From Callaeas wilsoni (lineage: Eukaryota > Chordata > Aves > Passeriformes > Callaeidae), in contig VWPU01004213.1 in NCBI GenBank assembly GCA_013398955.1, forward strand, positions 35,718-99,717: a stretch of DNA of 64,000 nt. The letters run 5' to 3'. The notes under the pieces are model-generated. The model was not told where the DNA came from and searched no databases. It saw nothing but the letters and a program-made list of their open reading frames with translations. The stretch's first letter is position 1; every line of letters begins with the position of its first letter. The position numbers and the translations under genes were made by a program. Positions 36,927-50,684 of the stretch are shown here, one piece after another.

Positions 36927-39392
36927 TAAACTGTGCATGTTCTTGTTAAAACACCGGTGTTTCTGATGACCAGGAGTGGCTGTCAAAGTCAGTGCAGGTG
37001 GCCAGCTGAAGTAACCTGTAGGGATGGTTAATGGGTTAAGAGGGACTGGTTTTAGTGGCCTGGACATGCTGTGTGGCCTGATGAAGCAGGGATCAGGCCT
37101 TGCTGTCCAGCTGTGACAGTCTCAGGCACAGGTCAGCAGAAAATCCAAAGCATGCCTCTAAAACAGCACAGGCAGCTGCTTCACCAAGAACTGAGAGGGC
37201 TTGAAGTGATGGCTGTGTTATAGGAAAGGTCCAACTGATTAATCTAGCCCTTCCACCTCATTGTTCTTACAGTACATTATTTTGTTTATTTTTACCGTCT
37301 TCCCTTTACTCAACAATGTGCTGTTTGGGTAAGTTGTTAGGTGCACCATATGGCAGCAGGGAGGCTGAGCCCTCAGACGAGCCCATCAGTTCTTGTTTTC
37401 CCATGTTTTGAGGTGGCAGATTCAGCTGGTGTTTGTTAGAGCCTCAAAATTGAGCTGTACCATTCTGCTGCTAGCCTAGGATCATGCAGGAGGATTATAC
37501 AACCTTAGCTTCTCTCCAGACTTTTCTGCTACAAGAATCTGCTTTATTTCTAAACATAACTAAAGAAAGGGGAGACTGGTACTTTCAAGGAATATTTACG
37601 TTCTTAATGGCTTACAAAGGCTTCAGGGGAAAAGGTCCTCATCAGACCATAAGGTGTAGAAGAGTGGCCAGCTGACAGGACCTCAGATTCTGGTAGATTC
37701 TGGAAAATTGTAGAGGCCCTGTAATGCTTTTTCAGAGTTCAGCACGCTTGTCCAAAATCTCTGTAAGTGCTTCTCACCATAGAACAGCAAGTCTTAGGAA
37801 GGTCACTGAGTCCATCACCTCCCACCTCTTAATTTTGCAAAACTTCCCCAGAGCCTTGCTTCTCTGTCCCTCAGGCTTTGTGGTTTATAACTACAGAGGC
37901 AGAGCTCTGTGAATTTGGTTGCAGCACTGCATCCAGAGCTGTACATAATGAAGAGCTGCGATTTGCTGGGCACAATGACTTCTGTTGGGATCCTTCTCTG
38001 TGTTGCAGGTAGAGCTAATGCATTTGCAGCTGTTTTCCACTTGGTCACATTATCTTCTGTAGAGGTCAAAGCCCCACTGCATTCTCTGGTTTTGCTGTCC
38101 TGTAGTACTGTTGAAGAACTTTCCAGCTCATGCTGTTTCCCAGAACAGACACTGTCCCACTAACTCCAACCTATGACTTCCCCTAGTTCAGCACGAAAGA
38201 TGCCTGGCATGCACAAAGACCATTTTCAAAGAGGGTTCACCTGACTGCATTGCTGGACTGAGTGGACACTGTCTTTTCTTGCTTATACATGTTTTTTATG
38301 TATGTAGTTTTATAAAAACTCATATGCCCTGTACATGATTTTTACCCTGATTATTGCATTTCTGATAGGAAACCAGGAGCTGTTCTTTGTCAGTACTTTT
38401 CTCTTGGCATCTTTGTATCTAATTCTGTAGGTATCTACCTTCTCTCTTTGATTCCAGGCACATACATTAGTCTGCCATTGTTTTTAAATTAAATCCCTGT
38501 TCTGTATTTATAGTTATACTTTATTCTTTTGGAGGGACACCTTTTGACATGTCTGTAAGGATATAGAGCTCTGCTGGTAGAATAAAAAATAAGTTTTTGT
38601 TCTAAAACCCTGAGATCCATGTGTTTCCATTCTGAGGTCCAAAGAACCAAGTGAAAAAAATGTTACTTGTTTATTCTTGATTTTATTTCTTTAAATCTAG
38701 ACCTCCTGGTGCCAAGAGAGTTCTTCTGAAATGTAAGATAGAGATAATTATGTCCACTTTTGTTTTTGTATTTTCTTGACATTTCAATCAACCTCTGAAA
38801 ATTTCAGGCTGTGAAGCAACCTAATCAGCAGTAGGTTCAATTTTAAAACTATTTTCTACGTTGAAAGATAGAGGTATCATCCCTGGGAGACATCACTGAT
38901 AAGCACTTGAATGTTGCAATTTGTAAAGAAGATTTTAAAATATCAAACATGAAATTCTTGCTTCACATTTGATGATCAGAAAAAACCCAAATACTTTGTT
39001 TTTTAATACAGTGCAGGTGATAGAAATACCAATGGAAACTTGTACCAACACTTAAAATGGGTTGGCATGAAATGGTAGTAAATATGTCTATGCTGGTACT
39101 GGTTTCAAAAGTAATAGTAGCAGAGGGTGTTTAACTGAATTCATTAAAAACAATTACTTTTGAATGTAGTTTCTGTTTGCTAACTATTCACTTGTCCAGG
39201 CTGGTTTCTTCAAGTGTATGTTTGTTCGCTATTTGAAGCAAACACCACCAGCCTTTAGGCTGTTTTAGAGATATTTGCAGCTCAAAGCAGAATTTCTTAC
39301 ATCATACATGTTACTCTGTACTTCCCTGGATGTCAGAAACTACAGAAATATTTCACAACTAAAATGGATCAGACAGCCAAAAGGCCAAGGGG
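36927..39392. other. Intronic sequence with no recognised feature
   Basis: Noncoding, AT-rich after 38.2 kb. No repeat family can be supported. Confidence 0.55.
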
Positions 39393-39540
39393 AGGAAAAA
39401 TTTTGTAGGCAGGGAACTGAGGACAAGAGATTAAACAGCCTGCCAAAGTTTACAAAGGAAAATCTATGCTAGACTAGGAATTGGACCCAGACATCCTGAA
39501 TGTCAGTCCAGCCCTAACCACAAGACTGTCCCTCTTCTGA
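39393..39540 (+). mobile_element. MIR-like SINE fossil (sense)
   Basis: Clear order of MIR core and tail motifs: ttttgtaggcagggaactga, ggacaagagattaaacagcc, tgccaaagtttacaaagga, gactaggaattggaccca, then gacatcctgaatgtcagtcc and accacaagactgtccctctt. This matches the 'ttttacagatgaggaaactgaggcacagag...gattcgaacccagg...' series of the MIR consensus with the expected high divergence. Confidence 0.85.
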
Positions 39541-40490
39541 TTCACAAATACTATTACAAATTAACTAGCAGCTCGGAGTCCTTGTGATACATTAGTCAAA
39601 AACAGTGGAGTAAAAGTATTGCATTCTTTGTAAAAATGCAATGCTTTGAGTTTGGGTTTGCCTTGGTACTAGTCAGCCTTTTCAGCTAAAGAGTCATTGA
39701 CTGAAATGTGGGCTGCAGTTGCCGGATTTAGACTTTGGCTGTTTGTCATTGCTGCGTCTCTGTAGCCAGGACTCACTCAGGATAGTACTCTGTGACAAAG
39801 AGACTACACTGGTAAAAAAAGAACCTAGCATTCACATTTTAGCTGTCACAGCAAAGAATAATTCTTGTATTGCTGTCACCTGAGTAAGTCCCTTTTCTGG
39901 CATAGGTATGGTGTATATATATATCTGGGACATAAGCATGGGACTTCAGAATATTTTTAGAGGACAATATATTACTTGAAGCCAATTGACCCTTTGCGTC
40001 AGGATTTTCGTGGCAACATCTCTTTATTGTGGCTGAATACCTCTGAAAATGTCTTCATAACTTCTCAGAACCAAGGAGAAAATCCAAAAGGTGTCTCTGA
40101 CCAGCAAGAATGGTCTGAGCCTGCTCTCAAGACCTCACTTAAGTGTAATCTTTTAAAATCCCATGTTACTGCCTGGTGAGGTCTTCTCTGACCAAGGACT
40201 GATTAGAGAAGAGGCTGATTGTGCAGTTGATGCCAATATTAATCCCAAAGAGCATCCATCTCAAACTCAAGTTCTATGTAAGTATGATCTGTGGCAGACT
40301 TGGAGTCAGAATAATAAATAGGAATCACGTTGCTGAACATGAGGAAATCTAACTATAATGCTGCTCACCATATTTTAGATGAAAAATAGCTGTCAGGCAT
40401 GCAATGATCTAAGTCTGCTAGGAAATAACTCTATCTGTACAGTGAACTTTGGGAAATCCCCTTGTCAAATTCACTGACTAGTGACTCTAA
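39541..40490. other. Intronic sequence with no recognised feature
   Basis: AT-rich noncoding DNA with a short (TA)n run near 39.915 kb. Nothing else recognised. Confidence 0.55.
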
Positions 40491-41545
40491 AGAATCACAG
40501 AACAATAGATATTGTGATTGGAACAGCTGTAGAAGTCATCTACTCCACCCACAGAACTATTCACAGAAGTACTATTGCCAGCACATCATCTGGTCAGCCT
40601 TAACTCTGAATAGCTGTGCCCTGAAAACTGCCTAAATTGGATATTTTATGACCTCTGTGGCCTGCCTGTTCCAATGCTGTACTACCTTTATAGGAATTTC
40701 CTTCTTAATGTCCAGCTCCTGTGGCTCTTGTTCAATGTTGTATCATCTGATGCTGCTGAGGAAAACATGGATCTTTTGTGTTTGCAATTACCCTTCAGGC
40801 AGCTGCAGGCTGCTTGATTAGCCTTCCCTCCACCTGCCTCAATACACCCTTGCCAGTCGTGTGCTCCAGGCCTCTGACCACTTCTGGTCAGACTGGCAGA
40901 CTTCTGCTGGACACTCTCCAGTTTCCTCCCATCCTTCTGCAATGGACAGGTTCCAGACTGGACAGCGTGTCCTATGCAGCTTCATCAGTGCCAGGCACCA
41001 GGGAAAAGAACTTTTCTAGATCTGCCAGCCATGCTGCTCCTAATGCAGTGCAGAACACAGCTGCCTTGTGGTGCGAATGCATGATCAGCTTGTTCAGCCT
41101 GAAATCCGCTGTAACCTCCTGACTTTCAGAATCTCAGCCAGTTCCCTCCTAGCATGCAGGGATGCAGGGAGTCATTCCAGCTCAGGTGAAGAACTTTGCA
41201 TTTCTCTCTACTGGACTTTATGAGGTTTCTATTGCTGCAATCCTTATGTCTTTGAGGTGCTGCTCAGTTGAAGATGTAATTTGATGTGCCAGTCGTCATA
41301 ATTTTCCCTCTTCCAGTGATATGCTGAGGGTGCACATCTCTTTTATCCAGGTTGTTGTTGAAGTATATGGACTGCAGGATCAACCTCTTGTGCACACCAT
41401 TTATTTCTAGGTATGAGGAGATGCTGAGCCTTTGATCATCACTACCTTCTCAGTCTTGTGGTCTAGCTGATTTTTAACCCACATAGAAGTCCTTTGTTCC
41501 AGCCTTGGCATTGAAGAGCCTACAAGATAGCAGAGCTTTACCATT
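40491..41545 (-). mobile_element. CR1 LINE fragment, ~1 kb, antisense
   Basis: Read on the plus strand it starts with the reverse-complement CR1 3' end (agaatcacagaacaatag, tgattggaacagc, gaagtcatctactccaccca). It continues through the CR1 series: cctgcctgttccaatgctgt, aatttccttcttaatgtcca, ccaggcctctgaccacttct, ctggacactctcc, tccagactggac, ctttatgaggtttctattgc, ctgagggtgcaca, agctgatttttaacccacat. These are successive landmarks from the 3' UTR into the end of the reverse-transcriptase ORF. Both strands are riddled with stops and indels, so it is a dead copy. The 114-codon plus-strand frame inside it (40778-41122) is an artefact. The left-hand coordinate is well defined, the right-hand one is approximate. 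Confidence 0.9.
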
Positions 41546-44500
41546 TCTAGGCATTTCTAAAGCAGCACCGGTGGGTATTGTTCCCTAAATTCATTCATAG
41601 AAATTCTCCAAAAAGACTGTCTGCAATGGTATGGGGTTGATAAGGGAAAGACCATGTTCAAATTGGAATTAGGCATTTATGGGACATAGTGTGGCTCTGT
41701 TGTGTTGGAAGCTTCCAAATTGTTGCTTTCCCCTTCCCATTCTGCTATTGTTTCTTTCCTTACCTACAAAAATTGAAATTTAGATTGATTGTGCAGTTTA
41801 AGGAGAAGGGATGAGGCCTGGAGTAGAGACAGTGAGCTGATACTGCCAGCTAATGTCTACAGACCCAACAAAGTGTAGTGAGAAAAGGCCACTTTCACCT
41901 TACATTGTCCAAACATGTTAACTCAAAACATCTAGGAAAAATTACCTGGCATTCTGTCATAATATTTAACTACAACAGACTTATTTCCCTACCCCAGATA
42001 GACTGAAAGAGTTTCAAAAGGTGAATAAATTAAATCAATTAATCTTTAATTTTGTTTTGACTGCAAGTCCTTCTTCCTGCTGTGGAAAAATAGGACCAAA
42101 AAACCCCATTCACTCTCCAAATGTGCCTGCCTCTGGATTTGGATATTTCATATCCAAACTCTCTGCCTGTAGTTAATATTTGTTAGCAGGAGGTCAGGGA
42201 TTAAGACCACCTCACTCACCCAGGTCAGAGCTGTTATAAGGGGGCCTTTTATTCATTCAGTCATTCCTTACCAGTCCTCTTTAGCATTCAATTTCTCTTT
42301 AGTTCCTGTTAGGTTAAGGGGAATTACACATCCATATGGTTAGGAAAGAATGGATTCCTTCTTCCTCTGTAGACAGTAAGGAAAACTAGAGGAAGCATCA
42401 ATTTGTAATATAAGATGACCAAAGAAATCCTCAGCAATTATTTCATCACGACTGTCTAATTATGAGGATACTGTTTCCTCTCTACACCTGAGGAACTGCG
42501 GGGCTGAGCTGCATCCCAGATGAGTGCGGTACAACTGAACAGTGCCAGAATTAAGTCCTAATGGAGAAGTTCCTCCTGTTGCTAACCTGGCTGTGTGACC
42601 TACTTGTACTGTCACTGGATACCGAGCATCCTTGTTTGAGCACAAAGTTGGTATTATTGCCGATGCTCAGACTTATTAGCTATTTCTCCCTGCCACCCAT
42701 GATAGGATTTAATCTCAAGTAATCTGAGGTGGAAATGAAACATGATGCAAAGCAACTTGGAGGACTTTTCACTTCAGACCAGCTTATTCAGTTTGCCCTG
42801 TATGGCAGGGTTTACTGACTACCGAGCAAGAAACCTATTGGTAGAGCAAAAGCTCTTCTCAGGGAAAAGTCTCTCTCCATATATATGATGACTTGCTGCA
42901 GTGAAGGAAGCTGCCCTGACCTTGCTTTTGTTCCTCTCCAAAAGCCAATTCAAAGGCACAAAACCAAACCATCAACAAAGAGGTGAAGGAGATGGAGCCC
43001 AGAGGCAGTTTCCAGCTGTCTGATATCATCCCTCTCCACTAACATGAGCTTCCTCAGGGAGACAGGTCTGCAAACTGGGTTCCCAGCACCCACTGCACAT
43101 GGCAGGGACTACCTCTGGCCTTGGGGATGAACAGAGGGAAATCTCCCTTCAGCTCAGTCAACTGTTGCAGTGAGGTGACTTTGAGTCCTCCATCTTTTGG
43201 TTACTTATTTTCTTGGCATTTTAGCGAAAGCCAGAGAATCTGTTTTCCATTTGCTGTACTTTTGCTGGAGACTGTAATTGCTCTTTGAACCTTCAGGAGC
43301 AGGAAACCCATTAAAGGCCCAAGAGGACAGGGATTCAGTGCCAGCCAGCACATTCCTTAGCTCCTTTCATCCTGCAAGAGGAGAGTGCTTCTGGCTTCTC
43401 CAGAAGGGATATTACTACATTTTGTTCAAATTTAAGGCTGATTTCAAGAGTAATTTTACCACTCACCTTATAGTTGTCATTATTCCTGCTATTTGTAGTA
43501 TTCTCTTTATGGTTATTAACACAGAAATATCTATGGAGAGGTCATTAGAGAAAACCCAAGTATCAAGCTTGCCTTTCAGTATCTTGCAGACTGTAATGAC
43601 AGATACAATAACAAGAAAATCTGAGCTGTGGGCATGGCATATCAAACTGTGGAAAACTTGGTCAGGGCTTTTAAGGAGCCTCTGGAAAGAGAATGAGAAG
43701 GCTGCAATTGTATGGGAAATAAGAGCTGCCTGTTTCAGGTAGAAAAGGTATGAAAAAGTCTTTCATGCATGACAATACAGCTTTAATGACGCATTTGCCA
43801 TCCAATAAGATTTTTTTTTAAGAAGTGGTGTGGCTCGGAATAAGTGGGATTGGCATGTTGCTGGATTATCTTGGTTGTGCATCCCCTCTGTGAACTCTGT
43901 GATCTTCCAGACGGTGAGGTTGCTGTTTCTTTGCCTCAGTGCAGTGTGCCCTACTGACTTTCTGCTGCATGAGACCCTTAGGGTAGTTAGCTGGCCGTGT
44001 CTGAGTCTGTCCCATAGACTCTCGAGTGGGAGAGAAGCACAAAGACAGCACAAAGAGAAAAGTGTAAGCCTCAGAAGGTACTTCTAAGAAAATAATGGTA
44101 GACTGGGATAGTATTGGGAGCAGGAAGGCACAGAAATTCTGAGCCTTAAAACTGAGAATGAGGAGCTTGGATCAGGTGCAATGAAAGAAACAAAAGAGAT
44201 TATTTTAAGGATGACCCAGGTGAAGTTTGAGTTTGTTAGTGAACTTCACAACAGCTAGTCCTGTGCCAGGTTTTAGCCCCTTCAGTAGCTGGCTCTATGC
44301 CATTTTAGTTACAGAGATGGTCACTAAAGCTGTTATAATGATCTGGAGAAGTTATCTTAGTGCACAAGAGTATAAATGAAGTGGCTGACACTGTTGTCCC
44401 ATCCTCTGCTGAAATGGTAAAAGGAAAGAAAGCAGGAGACATCAGTATGTTCCATGTGTCATGAAAGTGTCAGAAAGGCCTTGAGACTTCTCCAGCTTAT

Positions 44501-44608
44501 GTCTGGGAGTGGATCCTGCTGGAGAGGAGCTAGACAGACCATCCTAGTGATGGCAATACTTGCAGAGGAACTGTCATTTCTTTTCTGTATTTCTCCTTAT
44601 GGGAGATC
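41546..44608. other. Intronic sequence with no recognised feature
   Basis: Noncoding; a 154-codon plus-strand frame (43278-43742) has no domain and overlaps antisense frames. No additional repeat recognised. Confidence 0.55.
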
Positions 44609-44620
44609 AAAAAAAAAAAA
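44609..44620. repeat. Poly(A) tract, 12 bp
   Basis: Uninterrupted run of 12 A, followed by gattttgc. No processed-copy structure is evident. Confidence 0.85.
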
Positions 44621-45019
44621 GATTTTGCTAGGCAGTGACACAAAGCAAAGCCTGTCATGCATGCTCTGTGTGTCCAACAGAGACACTGACATATTTGCAG
44701 TGGTCATGGGTTAGGAAGGAGCCTGTGCTGAACATCACAGTAACCATTTGCTTCCAAGAGAAAATAGCACTTTGCATGTGGCAGCTTTTCTGCAAGGAAC
44801 CAACGGGTAGCTCAGTTCTGCTGTTTACAGCAACAACCAGGTTCTGAGAGTGGGCAACCTTTGCTGGCAATTCCTCCAAATTCCTTTATCTCCAAGTAAC
44901 CTAGCAAAAAGAGCAAGGAGAAGGAATTGGTTCTGAGGACAGTCCTTGGCACTGTCCAGATACCCATCTCCTCCCTTACTCATTCTTCTTATACTTCAGG
45001 TTACTCTAAATGAGGACAT

Positions 45020-45150
45020 ATAGAATCATGGAATTGTTTCGGTGGGGGAAGACCTCTAAGATCAAGTCCAGACATTAACCTAACATTGCCAAGTCCATCA
45101 CTAAACCATGTCCCTAAGAACAACATCTACCTGTGCTGTATATTGCACAC
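45020..45150 (-). mobile_element. CR1 LINE 3'-end fragment, antisense
   Basis: On the plus strand: tagaatcatggaattgtttc, ggtgggggaagacctctaag, atcaagtccagacattaacc, taacattgccaagtccatca, ctaaaccatgtccctaagaa, caacatctacctgtg. This is the reverse complement of an avian CR1 3' end of the type reading 'agaatcatagaatcgtt...aaaagacctctaagatcat...ccactaaaccatgtccctaag'. It is the least diverged CR1 in the window and the best single indicator that the host is a bird. Confidence 0.93.
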
Positions 45151-46929
45151 AAAATGCCTGCATAAAAAATTTGTAATGCTTGTGGAGTCAAGTGCTTAGA
45201 AACCTAGGAAATCCAGGACGAAAGTTACCTGGGCAACATTTGAGCATCACCTATTGGCTACTCACGGCTGTGAAAGTCTCACAAGGGTTCACTGCAGTCT
45301 GCCTCATGCATTGTGGGACACAGATGGCAGTGATCACCAGAGGAAAAGGGTCTGCAGGAGGAGCAAGAGTCATCAGGGGACTGAAGCGACGGACTGCTGC
45401 CCTGCAGAAGCTGGCCAGTGCTCCTGTCATCCAGTGTGATGCTGGGCAAGTTAGCCGGATTCCCCATGGATGACTGTGACAAAGCTATCCACTGCTTTCT
45501 GTGTGCCTGACATACCCTCCAGTCCCAGACTGTGCTCTGAAGCCAAGAAGGGTTATTTTTATTATGAATTGATTCCCTGACCCTATTTGCAGAACAGGCC
45601 CAAAACAGAAAGTGTATGTGTGTTGTGAGAGTCGCTGTAGGGCCAGGGTGGGAAGGCAAGGGCTCTGCTGACCAGGGTGGAAGCTATTGAAGCTGGCATT
45701 GCAGCCAGAGCCCCTGAATGGCTGAGCCACAGCTGACTTGCAAGAGGGAATGAACACTTGCCATCACACCTGGACTTTGTGCTTTGAATATAAAGTGCTG
45801 CAGCATGGTAGAAACTGAAAATCCAAGTCCTTGTCATTCTGTATCAAGTACACAAATCTTCTGACTTTGCACTTTCAGCAGGCAGCCTTTCATTTACAAA
45901 ATACATAATATCTACTGTACTGCTGTGAAAACAAATTTGTTGGTGTTTCTGAAACAGTTAGATATGATATCTTGCTGAATGCCATGAACTCGAAAGAGCT
46001 TTTAGTCCTTCTGCTCTCAGAATTTTGTTTAAGTCCTATGTACTAGAGAAGCTCTAAGTTCATCAACTGAGCAAAAGGACAAAGCTAAGTATGAAATGTT
46101 AATGTTTTTAATTGCAGAAATTGTCTGGCAGGAATCCTGTGAAAGAAATTATCTTCATTGCATGGCTCAGAGAAGTGATATTAGAACTTCAGTGTCAACA
46201 CTTGTATGGGCACTTCCCATGGGCAATTCCTGGTTTTCAACTACAATAGTATTTGAAGGTAGTTTTTGTAGTCAGACAATACATTTACAGTCATCTTCAC
46301 TTGTGGCCTACCAGTTCCTGCTGACCTAAAACCTTCTCAACTGAAAATGTTTTGTTTTAACTAATAGTCAGCCACAAGCTCAATTAAGCCAGACCGAATC
46401 TTGTATATAGAAAGCTTTTCTTGGAATAAGTTATTTATTTGATTTGACTTCCTTTGCTTTTTTTTTGTACAGGAAAAATTATGAAACATGTGAACATCTC
46501 TCATCATCTTTATAATCCACAAACCCTTCTGCATGGGCTGTCTAGCACACCCCTGGAGAGACAGCAGGCATGTGTGGGAGCTGGAGTATGTCTGAGATGG
46601 TGGCTGATGACCTGTTGTCAGATTTTTTTTCAAAAACAAAGTTCAGCAACCCTTCTGGTGTGGCAGCTTTTTAGTACAGGAAATTTTAAAATAATTTTTG
46701 ATTGGAAGATAAAAAGAATGTAAGAAAAATAGTATTTTTGAACTTTTTTGTTTTCTCTGCCTTCTCTTAGCTTTCTGCTCCTTGTTTACAATTTGGAAGC
46801 AAAGGAACCAGATTCTTTCACCCTGTGAAAGGTTTAAAACAGGTTAAAGCACCAGCTTAGGATTTTTCTTAAGCAATAACCAACAAGCAAAGCTAAATCC
46901 TTTTGCAAAATAACAAATTTAATTGGACA
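45151..46929. other. Intronic sequence with no recognised feature
   Basis: Noncoding; overlapping domain-free frames at 45.2-45.8 kb on both strands. No repeat recognised. Confidence 0.55.
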
Positions 46930-47590
46930 GGCAGCTTTGCACCAGCTTCCGCCAATCTGCTGCCCGGTGCAGAGGCACAGGAACCGAAGGGGCCACAGCT
47001 GCTCTCCAGGGAGACTGGCAGCGCTCCAGCACCAGCCTGCCCAGCAGATAAAGGTTCCAGTCTGTTGGGAACATGCAGCGAAGTGTGTGACTGTCCCACT
47101 GGTACTCAGCGTTGGGAAACTATTAGAGGAATGCGTAGTTCAACAAGCCTCTACACACACGCCTCTGTTTTTTCCCTTGAGATAAGATTTCGTGTTATGA
47201 ATTCTCAGGGCTTCCCCTGTTTTTCTGGGCAGAGGAATCCTGGCTTAACCCAGCAAATGATGAACGGGGCCCGTAAGGTGGGACACAGGAAGGCCTTGTC
47301 ACCTGAGGCACCTAGCAATACATTAGGAAAGAGCTTTATAAAGCAGAGACCTGTCACTCTTGGCACAGCTGTCCCTGCAGAAGGCGGACAGCAGCTCCTG
47401 CAGCCCCATCCCCGTGCAGTTCAGATTACCTGAGCTGGTTTTTGACAGCACTGGGCGCTGCTCAGAGCCCGGTGCAGGCTCCCGGGCTGAGGATGTTTGC
47501 TAACAGCTCGCCTGTGACCTCCACAGCCTCGGTTATCAGCACACGCTCCAGGCAGGTTACAGCGAGTTCGAGCTTGCCTGCGTGACCCAG
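46930..47590. other. GC-elevated patch with scattered CpGs
   Basis: About 660 bp that is GC-richer than its neighbours, with roughly twenty CpGs spread through it (for example cttccgcc, tgcccggtg, cagcgctcc, aacggggcccg, gggcgctg, ctcccgggc, gcgagttcgag). Density is below a canonical CpG island. Two overlapping plus-strand frames (46903-47433 and 46937-47185) and antisense frames have no recognised domain. A decayed CpG island or an enhancer are possibilities; neither is shown. Confidence 0.45.
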
Positions 47591-50500
47591 GGCTGGCCTC
47601 TGATGACAGTGTCACTGGATGCTCAGCTCTACACCCCCTCCTGCCCTGGCTCCTTTGACAGACCACTTAATACACACAGCACATTTCTGAAAGGAAGGAA
47701 CAATCCCCTGCTCCACTCAGAGGCTAATGGAGAAGAGTCTTGTTCAAATACAAGTGCACGAAATGCTTCAGAGTCATTTTCTTGAAAATGGCTGGGCGTA
47801 ATTCTGTTCTTTGCCACAGAATTTTTTCTTACTCTTCCTTTATTTATATAAATACTTGCAACAATGGCTAATTGTCAGAAAAATGTAAGCTATTTCTTAG
47901 CAGGATTCTTGTCTGCCTGTTTCTACATTCCAAACTTCTGTCTTTATAGCTGAGGTCTTGATTAAATTATATAGCTCAGTACTGAGCTAGGTACTACCTC
48001 TCCAGAATGAGCCTGTTGGGACTGACAAGCATTCTTGTTAAGAGCCTGAAATAAAATAATCTGTTCCAAATGACTTACTCTTGGCTCTGGCAACTATTTG
48101 TGTGTATATATGCCCCAAGTTACGTTAATGTGGAAGTAACGGATCACAGAGAGCTTGTAGTGTTGTGTATGATACTTACACATTAAGCCTATGGCCATGA
48201 CATCACTGCCCTTGTTCTGGGCTCCAGTGATGGTGTAGCCAAAAAAAGCGTAACTGAGAACACAACTCATTGTTCCTTTCAGCTGCTAAAGTCGTATTGA
48301 CTTTGTGAGTCATGCTCAGCATGCAGGGGTGACACATTCCCCCCTCAGTGTTACTAACTCCCCGGTTTGCGAAGGGAATAGTGCCTGCTCTAAGAAAACA
48401 TGGAAGGGGTGGAGAAGCATTGGGACTCACAAACTCACTAGCATCCCTTAGCCTTTCTGAGTTCATTTGTCTGCGCCACACATATGACAGTAGGATCTTA
48501 AATTGTGATAAACAGAAGATTCTCCTAAGGCTTATGTAGGACAACTACTATTTTTCAGTGAATCCTAATGAGAGGCTCAGGCTGACTGCAAGATACAAGG
48601 AACTAACTTGGACACCTTGTTTTCCTTTCTGTTTTGTTGGCTGACCAGCAAGGACAACCAGAGAGACGGAGAGTTATATGGACAGAATTGCTCTACTGGC
48701 CTCAGCTGGAGAGAAAAGAGCTGAAAAAGCGTAGAGGTGGGCCTAATACTGATCAACATACGCCAGCACATACGGGAGGATTTGTGTAAGAAAACAGCAA
48801 CATCATCCTCATAAAAATAAGGATAATGAGGATGACCAAGTGTGAAAAGCTGGGACAAGCTGTGCCATAGTAGATGACCACCCTTAGCTTCATGTAATGG
48901 TTTGCACTCTTGGCTGATAAAAATACAGCAAACTAGAGGACCAGGAAAGTCTGTTGAAGAAGTTGTCTATGAGAAACAAAAAGCCAGCACCCAGTGAGGA
49001 TTAGGAGTGCTTAACAGGAACTGCAGGTTGTGGGAAATGCTTAGCTGTAGCCACTTAAGAGGAGCTGCAAAAGGAGTTAGAATAGCTGCAAGAAGCAGCA
49101 AGCCAGAGGGACTGGTCAGGGGTTCCTACCCTATCTCAGCTCCAGCTTGAGGAAGCCTTTTGCTACCCAGCAGGTGCGTGGCAGTCCTCCTGAACTGTCA
49201 GCTGTGAGTGGAATGCTGGTCTGCTCTAGCAGCTGTGCCAGCAAGCAATGAGAAAGGGCTTTGGCAAGTATCATTCTGGGAGCTGGTGGATGCCTCTTGT
49301 TTTGTTTATGTTCCTTTCTCCTTTTCTTCTTTATTTCCAAAACAGTGCTGTTTTGCTAAGCCATTTATTATCTGTGGGCAAGGAAGTAGAACTCTTTGAA
49401 CTCTCAGTTAATTTATTTTTCTCAGGTTGGAAGCTGGAACACAAAATTCTGTTTATTAATGAAATTGAACTGCCCTTGCTGCTATCAGTCAGACTGGCAG
49501 GAAAGGGTACATTTATTCCTTCCTTAATTTTTTATCTTTCCCTTCTTGTACACTTGAGGCAGGAGTGAGGAAAGCTGCTTATTGCCTGTGTTTGAGCTCT
49601 TTGCAGACTTGATGAGTCTCTACTGAAAGTATGCATGAGGAGCCATTGGGAGGCTGGTACCACAAAACTGGGATTCCAGTTTACATACAGGAAAGAAATT
49701 AAGTGCCTGACTCCTTGGCAGCCCGGCAGCTTTTACACCTCTCCTAAGCAGAGCCTGAGTTCTTGCCTGCATCTGAGACATGCTCACCATGTGTGGTTGC
49801 AGAATGCAAAGGTGTGTAGAAACTGGATATAAAATAACTCATATGAGTGGTAGCACGGATCTAAACCCAACAGCCTGAACTTCTGAGGTCAAACATGCCC
49901 AGGCAAGATCATGGGTAAATACCCAACAAGCGAAGCACACGCCAGCACTGATGCACTGCACTGGAGTTCACTGTGCTAGCCAGAGGAATGCCAGGTAAGT
50001 GTGCCCCCACACTGCCATGTCTTTCTAGGACACAGCCAAGGTATTCTAAGTTCCACCTGGGAAGCCTAGGAGAGGAAATAAGTGCCTTTGGTTGTGTCCC
50101 CACTGTAAGTGGGGCCAGAGGTACGCTCTGATGATGCCACAAGCATTGCACAGAGTCTTTGGGAAGGATATTTACAGCTGGCCCACAGCCATCTGTGAAG
50201 CAGCTTCTGTTCTGATGGCCATTCTGGCGACTGCACTTTCAGAGCAGCATGAACAGTATCAGCAGTATGAAAATATTTGTTACATTTGAAGCCTTTGGAG
50301 TCCAAGACTGCTTCTTACTCCTGTGTTGCTCAGAACAGCCTGGAATGATGTCTAACATACCAGACTGCTCTCAAGCCTGAGAGACTCTTTCAGAAGTAGT
50401 CAGGACTGGCAGAAGCCAATTAAACCAGGCAGAGAGAATGCAACAGACTGGCCTGAGGCTGTCCATACAGCCCTGAAGGAGTGAGCTGCAGCAAAAGGAT

Positions 50501-50684
50501 TATTTGGGGAGATAGATCCAGATCTTGTGATACTTGCTCACTAGTACAGGGTGAGAAGAGGCTGTCTCCAGCCTAAGAACAGCAGACCCCTTGCAGATAA
50601 CGCTCTGTGATCACAAAGACACCTTTGCCTATTCTGTCATCACCCCCCTGGTATTTGTACACAGACTCTAGTGCCATCTGCCCC
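47591..50684. other. Intronic sequence with no recognised feature
   Basis: Noncoding; only short overlapping frames. No repeat tail recognised. Confidence 0.55.

Noticed and set aside
37775..37860. Possible CR1 3' end (catagaacagcaag...gtccatcacctccc)
   Set aside because: Only the first ~45 bp resemble a reverse-complement CR1 end, with several gaps, and nothing downstream continues the match.
40778..41122. 114-codon plus-strand frame
   Set aside because: It is antisense translation of a CR1 fragment.
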